A stretch of 19,306 nucleotides of DNA from an uncultured Campylobacter sp. Lineage in GTDB: Bacteria; Campylobacterota; Campylobacteria; Campylobacterales; Campylobacteraceae. Below, in pieces: positions 15,022-19,306 of this stretch. A program made the position numbers and the translations under genes. Position 1 is the stretch's first letter, and every line of letters starts with the position of its first letter. Location of the stretch: NCBI GenBank assembly GCA_905373295.1, contig CAJPSJ010000004.1, positions 1-19,306 of the forward strand. The letters are read 5' to 3'. The notes beneath the pieces were generated by a model, which saw nothing but the letters and a program-made list of their open reading frames with translations, did no database searches and was not told the DNA's origin.

Positions 15022-16645
15022 AGAATTTTTGCAAAATCGCCCGATTTATTACAAAAAAATCGACTACGAGCGCTTCCCGCGGGCATATGCTGCCATTAAA
15101 GATAAAATTCCGCTCAAAAACGTCATTCAGATCATCGGCACCAACGGCAAGGGCAGCACTGGGCGGTTTTTGGCTAACGCGATCGCTGCAGCGGGCTTTA
15201 GCGTCGGGCACTACACCAGTCCGCACGTTTTTAAGCTCAACGAGCGCATCTATCTAGGCGGACGCATCGCGCAAAGCCCTGTTTTTGCGTTGAATTCCGA
15301 CGCTTCAAATTTTAAAAACGAGCAAAATTCCGCTTTGGCGTCAAATTTTACGGAAAAACAAAATTCCATAAAGATGCAAAATTTTGCGAGCGGAGAAAAT
15401 TCCGCCTCTCAAATTTCTATTTCTAATTTGCAAAATTCCGCCACACAGGATTTTATCGCCACTCAGAATTCGCATGGTGAGCGGAATTCTGCCCTGCAAA
15501 GCTTCGTTTCTGCCACACGAAATTTTTGTAGCGAGCAGAATTTTATCGCGCGAAATTCCATAGATACGCAAAATTCTGCTTCTACACAAAATTTATGGAA
15601 TTCGCAAGATCTCAAATCGCCGTCTGAGCAAAATTTCAAATTCTCATCTGAGCAAAATTTTAAATCCCCATTAGGATCAAATTTTAAATCCGCTCAAAGC
15701 TCGCTTCCCATTTCGCTAGGTCGTGATGCTACGGATGAGGAGCTTGATTTCGCGCATGAGTTTTTGCAAGAGAGCTTGCCCGCGGAGTTTAAAGATAGCC
15801 TGTCGTATTTCGAGTATCTCACGCTTGCGGCGGCAGTGCTTTTTAGGGATTGCGATTACTGCGTGATCGAGGCGGGGATGGGCGGCGAGTTTGACGCTAC
15901 GTCGAGCTTTGGGCGCATGCTGTCGCTTTTTACGCCGATCGGCACCGATCATTTGGGTATGCTAGGACAAAATCTAGAGCAGATCGCCCACACCAAGCTC
16001 ATTACGATGGATAAGGAAGCGATTTTAAGCGATGAGATGAGCGAGGTTCCGCTTCGTATCGCGCAGCAGATCGCAGAGCAAAAAGGAACTCATTTGAGGT
16101 TTGCAGCAGAGCTTTTAAGCAAGAGCGAGCAAGCGCAGATCGCAGGGTTTTGCGCGCGCAACGATCTGCCTAAATTTCAAATTTCAAATTTAGCTCTAGC
16201 GCTTGCCGCGATGAAATTTTTAAATTTGAAATTTGAAATTTCGAAGCTACCGCCTCTAAATTTACGTGGCAGGATGGAAGTTTTGGCGCCGAATTTACGC
16301 GTGGATGTCGGACACAACGAGCTTGCGGCGCAGCAAGTCGCCCGCGAAATTACCGAAATCTACGGGGGCAAAAAGATCGTGCTGATTTACAATGCTTTTG
16401 CCGATAAGGACGTAGGCGCGGTGCTGCGGACTTTAGCGCCTGTGGTAGAGCGCGTGGAGATTTTTAATTACGAGGTTGCGGATCGCGAAATGGCAGTAGA
16501 GGCGATAACCCGTGCGCTTGACGCGCTTAAAATTCCGCATTCGTCGTTTTGTGGCGAGCTTAGAGAGGACGAGGGGTATTTGGTTTTCGGCTCGTTTCAT
16601 TTGGTAGAAAATTTCATTTTATGGCTTGAGGCACGCCGTGGCTAA
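15002..16645 (+). CDS. folC: Folylpolyglutamate/dihydrofolate synthase with a repetitive insertion
   Basis: FolC joins glutamate to dihydropteroate and folates, completing and retaining folate in the cell; it is a Mur-ligase-type ATP enzyme. The P-loop GTNGKGSTG is at residues 46-54, GHYTSPH at 69-75, YFEYLTLAAA at about 269-278, IEAGMGGEFDAT at 289-300, and GTDHLGMLG at 314-322. The C-terminal domain starts near 425 (GRMEV). I chose the TTG at 15002: AGGGG lies 8 nt upstream and the product then begins SGRSIKEFLQNRPIYYKKID, as in relatives; the ATG 60 nt upstream adds an arginine-rich run of no meaning. The protein is 547 residues, about 150 longer than usual. The excess, residues about 91-241, replaces a short loop with repetitive N/S/Q/F-rich sequence. 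Core motifs are intact, so it is probably active. It overlaps lptE by 20 nt and the peptidase gene by 8 nt. Confidence 0.92.
   Translation: MSGRSIKEFLQNRPIYYKKIDYERFPRAYAAIKDKIPLKNVIQIIGTNGKGSTGRFLANAIAAAGFSVGHYTSPHVFKLNERIYLGGRIAQSPVFALNSDASNFKNEQNSALASNFTEKQNSIKMQNFASGENSASQISISNLQNSATQDFIATQNSHGERNSALQSFVSATRNFCSEQNFIARNSIDTQNSASTQNLWNSQDLKSPSEQNFKFSSEQNFKSPLGSNFKSAQSSLPISLGRDATDEELDFAHEFLQESLPAEFKDSLSYFEYLTLAAAVLFRDCDYCVIEAGMGGEFDATSSFGRMLSLFTPIGTDHLGMLGQNLEQIAHTKLITMDKEAILSDEMSEVPLRIAQQIAEQKGTHLRFAAELLSKSEQAQIAGFCARNDLPKFQISNLALALAAMKFLNLKFEISKLPPLNLRGRMEVLAPNLRVDVGHNELAAQQVAREITEIYGGKKIVLIYNAFADKDVGAVLRTLAPVVERVEIFNYEVADREMAVEAITRALDALKIPHSSFCGELREDEGYLVFGSFHLVENFILWLEARRG
15293..15685 (+). 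repeat. Degenerate 18-nt (hexapeptide) tandem repeat inside folC
   Basis: Words of the type AAAATTCC or AAAATTTT recur at steps of mostly 18 or 36 nt, and every step is a multiple of three. In the protein this gives Asn followed by Ser or Phe, usually after Gln, Glu, Ser or Arg, at residues 98, 103, 109, 115, 121, 127, 133, 145, 156, 162, 174, 180, 185, 191, 200, 211, 219 and 227. The pattern is roughly [Q/E/S]-N-[S/F]-x-x-x. The units are diverged, with occasional one-residue slips. The block sits in the loop between ERIYLGGRIA and the DATDEELDFAHEFL helix. It is neither CRISPR nor a transposon: there are no unique spacers and no transposase gene. Confidence 0.8.
16172..16241. repeat. Perfect 21-bp inverted repeat within folC
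   Basis: The arm at 16172-16192 (three AAATTT words separated by C, ending in A) is the exact reverse complement of the arm at 16221-16241. A 28-nt spacer of ordinary GC content lies between them. In RNA this would be a 21-bp, A/U-dominated stem with a 28-nt loop. It lies in the coding sequence for KFQISNLALA through LKFEISKL. Each arm is itself a short direct repeat of AAATTTC or AAATTTG. Confidence 0.85.
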
Positions 16646-17531
16646 AACTAAACTTACCCTAAGCGATCACTTTGGCACCAAGACGCTGTATTTTGGCGAA
16701 AATTTTAGATTTCAACTTAAAATTTTATCTGCGTTTTTCGTAATTTTTCTGCTCGTTTTGTTTTTTGCGATCTTTAAACTCGCTAGCGACCGCTCAAATT
16801 TAAAAGAGCTAAACAAAACCCTATACGCCGAAAATCTCGCGCTAAAAGAGCAAAATATCGCGCTTGAGGGCAAAAACGAGGAGGTGCTTGCCAAGCTGGA
16901 CGGACGCGAGGACGATGGAGGCGGGCTGGATAGTGATATCCAGGTAATGCTTGCGATGAATGAGATGAAAAAGGAGCGTAAAAAGGGCTCCGGCGCGCAT
17001 ATCGCAGCTAGCGAAAAAACGGCGAGCGCGATTCTTAGCGCTGTGCCTAATGGACTTCCGATGCAGTATCGTGGCGTCACTAGCCCTTTTGGGATGCGCA
17101 CTCATCCAATCAGCGGCGTTATGAGGATGCACCACGGCATCGACTTGCGAGCGAGCGAGGGCACTCCGGTGTTTGCGACGGCAGAGGGCTTCGTGCAGTT
17201 TGCAGGCGGCAGCGGCAGCGGATATGGAATTTTAGTGATTTTATCGCACAATTACGGTTTTGAGACCCGCTACGGCCACCTTAGCTCCGCGGTCGTAACG
17301 CCTGGTTCTTGGGTTAAAAAGGGTGATCTTATCGGCTATAGCGGCAACACCGGCTACAGTACCGGCCCGCACCTGCATTACGAAGTTAGGTTTTTGGCTC
17401 AAAGCGTTGATCCTGCAAATTTTATGAGCTGGAACGCGCAGAATTTTAAAAATATCTCGACCTTGGAGCCTAACGTATCGTGGCAGGAGATCGCAAACGT
17501 CGTGCAGCATCAGATCGAAAGGTTTAAATAA
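16638..17531 (+). CDS. Membrane-anchored M23 (LytM) peptidoglycan endopeptidase, Pgp3/Csd-like
   Basis: This is a zinc metallopeptidase that cuts peptide cross-links in peptidoglycan. Numbered from a GTG start, the 297-residue product has one transmembrane helix (about 28-47), a coiled-coil segment (about 52-90, LKEQNIALEGKNEEV) and an M23 domain (about 145-262). All metal and catalytic residues are present: H165 and D169 (HHGID), H214 (RYGHLS), and H245-L-H247 (GPHLHYEV). I prefer the GTG at 16638, with GAGG 6 nt upstream, over the TTG at 16626. It overlaps folC by 8 nt and its TAA shares a base with the mfd ATG. The position between folC and mfd matches C. jejuni Cj1087c, which I recall as Pgp3, an endopeptidase needed for helical shape; that link is from memory. 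Confidence 0.9.
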   Translation: MAKTKLTLSDHFGTKTLYFGENFRFQLKILSAFFVIFLLVLFFAIFKLASDRSNLKELNKTLYAENLALKEQNIALEGKNEEVLAKLDGREDDGGGLDSDIQVMLAMNEMKKERKKGSGAHIAASEKTASAILSAVPNGLPMQYRGVTSPFGMRTHPISGVMRMHHGIDLRASEGTPVFATAEGFVQFAGGSGSGYGILVILSHNYGFETRYGHLSSAVVTPGSWVKKGDLIGYSGNTGYSTGPHLHYEVRFLAQSVDPANFMSWNAQNFKNISTLEPNVSWQEIANVVQHQIERFK

Positions 17532-19306
17532 TGCAAGCCGAGGTTTACGAATACTTTTTGCAAAACCAAAAAGAGCTTTTGATCTGCGAGGACGATAAAG
17601 AGGCTGCGGCGTGCGAGCAGGTGCTTAAATTTATGGGCTACGCGGCCTTTTGCCTACCCGATTTTAGAGCTAGCTTCGGCGAGGATCTTCGCAGCTATAT
17701 GGGTGAGCTAGCAGGCATCAGTACCGCTCTTAGCGCGTTTTACAAAGCAAGCGGTAAAAAAATTTTAATCTCGCCCGTCCGCACGATTCTAAACAAACTC
17801 CCCGCCGCAAGCCATCTGCGCCCGTTAAATATAAAATTTGGGGGTGAATTAAACTTAAGTGAGCTGAAAGAGGAAATTTTACGCCTGGGATACGACGTGC
17901 GCGACATCGTCGAAAGCATGGGCGAGGTAAGCTTCCGTGGCGAGATCATCGATGTTTTTTCGGTAGGAAGCGAAAGCGCGGTTAGAATTCTACTCGACGG
18001 CGAGACGGTCGAGAGTATCAGGCGCTTTGATGTCGCGACGCAAAAAAGCGAAAAAGATGAGCTTGCGCAAGCCGAGATAGCGCCGTTTTTAGCAAATTTA
18101 AGCGAGGACGAGTTTGAGAGCGTGAGCGAAAAGATATCGCGCGCGGATAGCGACGCGCTAGCGCGCGATCTGGGCTCGCTCGGGTTTTGGTTTATCGACG
18201 GTTTCGTCGATTACGTGAGCGCGTTTGATTGCGTCTTGCTGCATGAGATCAAAAAGGATGAAATTTTTTCCGAGCGCAATTTGGATTTTTTAGACGCGAT
18301 CGAGGTACTGCCCGCGGCGCGTAAATTTAAAGACCTCGCGGTGACGCCGTCGCAGGAATTTTTTGAATTTCACCGCAGCGAGGCTATCACGCTGATCGCG
18401 CGAAACGACGCTCTGCTCGCGCCGTTTGATCTCGGCGGATTTAGCAATATCGAAATTCTACGCGAAGATTTCGTCGTAAATTTAATAAGCGCCGAGCGGA
18501 TCATCCTTTCGCTAAACAAAGCGGCGCCTAAAAAGCGCGTGCGAAGATCGAGCCTGGCGCTGGATGAGCTAAACGTGGGCGATTTTGTCGTTCACGAAGA
18601 TCACGGTATCGCTAAATTTAACGGGCTTGAGCTCATCGAGGTGATGGGGCACAGCAAGGAGTTCGTATCCCTGCTCTACGAGGGCGGCGACAAGCTGCTG
18701 CTGCCGGTAGAGTATCTAAATAAGATCGATCGCTACGTCGCAAGCGGCGGCGCGGTGAGCTTGGATCATCTGGGCAGGGCGAGCTTTTGCAAAATCAAGG
18801 AGCGCGTGCGCGAAAAGCTCTTTGCGATCGCTTCAAAAATCATCGCGCTGGCGGCAAAGCGCGAGCTGGTGCGGGGGCTCGTCATCAAAAACGAAAGCGC
18901 GGATTATGCGAAATTTCTAAGTGCAAGCGGCTTTAGCTACACGAGCGATCAGCAAAAGGCGGTGGGCGCGATTTTAGAAGATCTGCAAAGCGGCAAGGTG
19001 ATGGATCGCCTGCTTAGCGGCGACGTGGGTTTTGGAAAGACCGAGGTTGCGATGAATGCGATTTTTGCCTGCATCCGCAGCGGCCATTCGGTGCTGTTTT
19101 TCGTGCCTACGACACTGCTTAGCTCGCAGCATTACGCCACGCTTAGCGAGCGCTTTAGGGAGTTTGAAATTCCCGTTTTCAAGCTCGATCGCTTCAGTAG
19201 CGCGAGGCAAAAAAGTGAAATTTTAAAGCGCCTGCAAAGCGGAGAGGCGATCGTCGTGGTTGGCACGCATTCGCTTTTAAATTTAAACCCCGCAAATTTA
19301 GGGCTT
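17531..19306 (+). CDS. mfd: Transcription-repair coupling factor Mfd (3'-truncated by the window edge)
   Basis: Mfd pushes RNA polymerase off DNA lesions and recruits UvrA to start repair. The first 592 codons are present, without a stop, and the frame is open to the last base. The N-terminal part (about 1-200) is the UvrB-like region (EVSFRGEIIDVFSVGSESAV is typical). The RNA-polymerase interaction domain begins near residue 344 (LNVGDFVVHEDHGIAKFNGLE). The helicase part then starts, with SDQQKAVGAI, MDRLLSGDVGFGKTEVA (Walker A G497-T504), FFVPTTLLSSQHYATL (motif Ia) and VVVGTHSLL. The stretch before the RNA-polymerase domain is shorter than in E. coli, as usual for campylobacteria. The DEAD-type box and the translocation motifs lie beyond the window. 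The ATG overlaps the previous stop (TAATG). Confidence 0.97.
   Translation, partial: MQAEVYEYFLQNQKELLICEDDKEAAACEQVLKFMGYAAFCLPDFRASFGEDLRSYMGELAGISTALSAFYKASGKKILISPVRTILNKLPAASHLRPLNIKFGGELNLSELKEEILRLGYDVRDIVESMGEVSFRGEIIDVFSVGSESAVRILLDGETVESIRRFDVATQKSEKDELAQAEIAPFLANLSEDEFESVSEKISRADSDALARDLGSLGFWFIDGFVDYVSAFDCVLLHEIKKDEIFSERNLDFLDAIEVLPAARKFKDLAVTPSQEFFEFHRSEAITLIARNDALLAPFDLGGFSNIEILREDFVVNLISAERIILSLNKAAPKKRVRRSSLALDELNVGDFVVHEDHGIAKFNGLELIEVMGHSKEFVSLLYEGGDKLLLPVEYLNKIDRYVASGGAVSLDHLGRASFCKIKERVREKLFAIASKIIALAAKRELVRGLVIKNESADYAKFLSASGFSYTSDQQKAVGAILEDLQSGKVMDRLLSGDVGFGKTEVAMNAIFACIRSGHSVLFFVPTTLLSSQHYATLSERFREFEIPVFKLDRFSSARQKSEILKRLQSGEAIVVVGTHSLLNLNPANLGL

Noticed and set aside
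15293..15685. CRISPR array or transposon remnant in folC
   Set aside because: The units are short, degenerate and contiguous, with no unique spacers, no terminal inverted repeats or transposase, and the frame stays open through folC.
16712..17101. 129-codon minus-strand frame opposite the M23 peptidase
   Set aside because: Serine-rich mirror of the coiled-coil and membrane part of the peptidase; no motif and no own context.

Overview
The window is an ordinary chromosomal housekeeping region of a campylobacterium, almost certainly the genus Campylobacter. The evidence is the gene content and order: amiA-fabX-tyrS-spoT-rpoZ-pyrH and lnt/yajC-secD-secF-(small membrane protein)-leuS-lptE-folC-M23 peptidase-mfd are neighbourhoods I recall from C. 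jejuni (around Cj1269c-Cj1274c and Cj1085c-Cj1095). Base composition is richer in G+C than in C. jejuni, with frequent AAATTT/AAAATTTT words. This suits one of the higher-GC oral species (C. gracilis, C. showae or C. rectus type), but the species cannot be fixed from the sequence alone.

Layout: a short non-coding left edge (1-203) is followed by a leftward (minus-strand) block of seven genes, 204-8873. In transcription order these are lnt (apolipoprotein N-acyltransferase), pyrH (UMP kinase), rpoZ (RNA polymerase omega), spoT (ppGpp synthetase/hydrolase), tyrS, fabX (an Fe-S flavoenzyme of unsaturated fatty acid synthesis) and amiA (cell-wall amidase). A divergent point near 8849-8873 separates this from a rightward block, 8849-19306: yajC, secD, secF, a small four-helix membrane protein, leuS, a LptE-like lipoprotein, folC, a membrane-anchored M23 endopeptidase and mfd, which runs off the right edge.

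Both blocks are tightly packed. Most junctions overlap (17, 1, 23, 11, 14, 20, 8 and 1 nt) or are separated by fewer than 30 nt, so each looks like one long transcription unit with translational coupling. The themes are envelope biogenesis (Lnt, SecDF-YajC, LptE, AmiA, M23 peptidase, FabX), translation (TyrS, LeuS), nucleotide, folate and stringent-response metabolism (PyrH, SpoT, FolC), and transcription and repair (omega, Mfd).

I found no mobile element, CRISPR array, tRNA, defence locus or obvious new multi-gene system. The most unusual sequence is inside folC. An approximately 150-residue in-frame insertion is built on a degenerate 18-nt (hexapeptide, N-S/N-F) repeat, and farther downstream in the same gene lies a perfect 21-bp inverted repeat. 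Other points of interest are the 5'-to-5' overlap of lnt with yajC, the FabX cysteine cluster that argues against a nitronate monooxygenase label, and several non-ATG starts.
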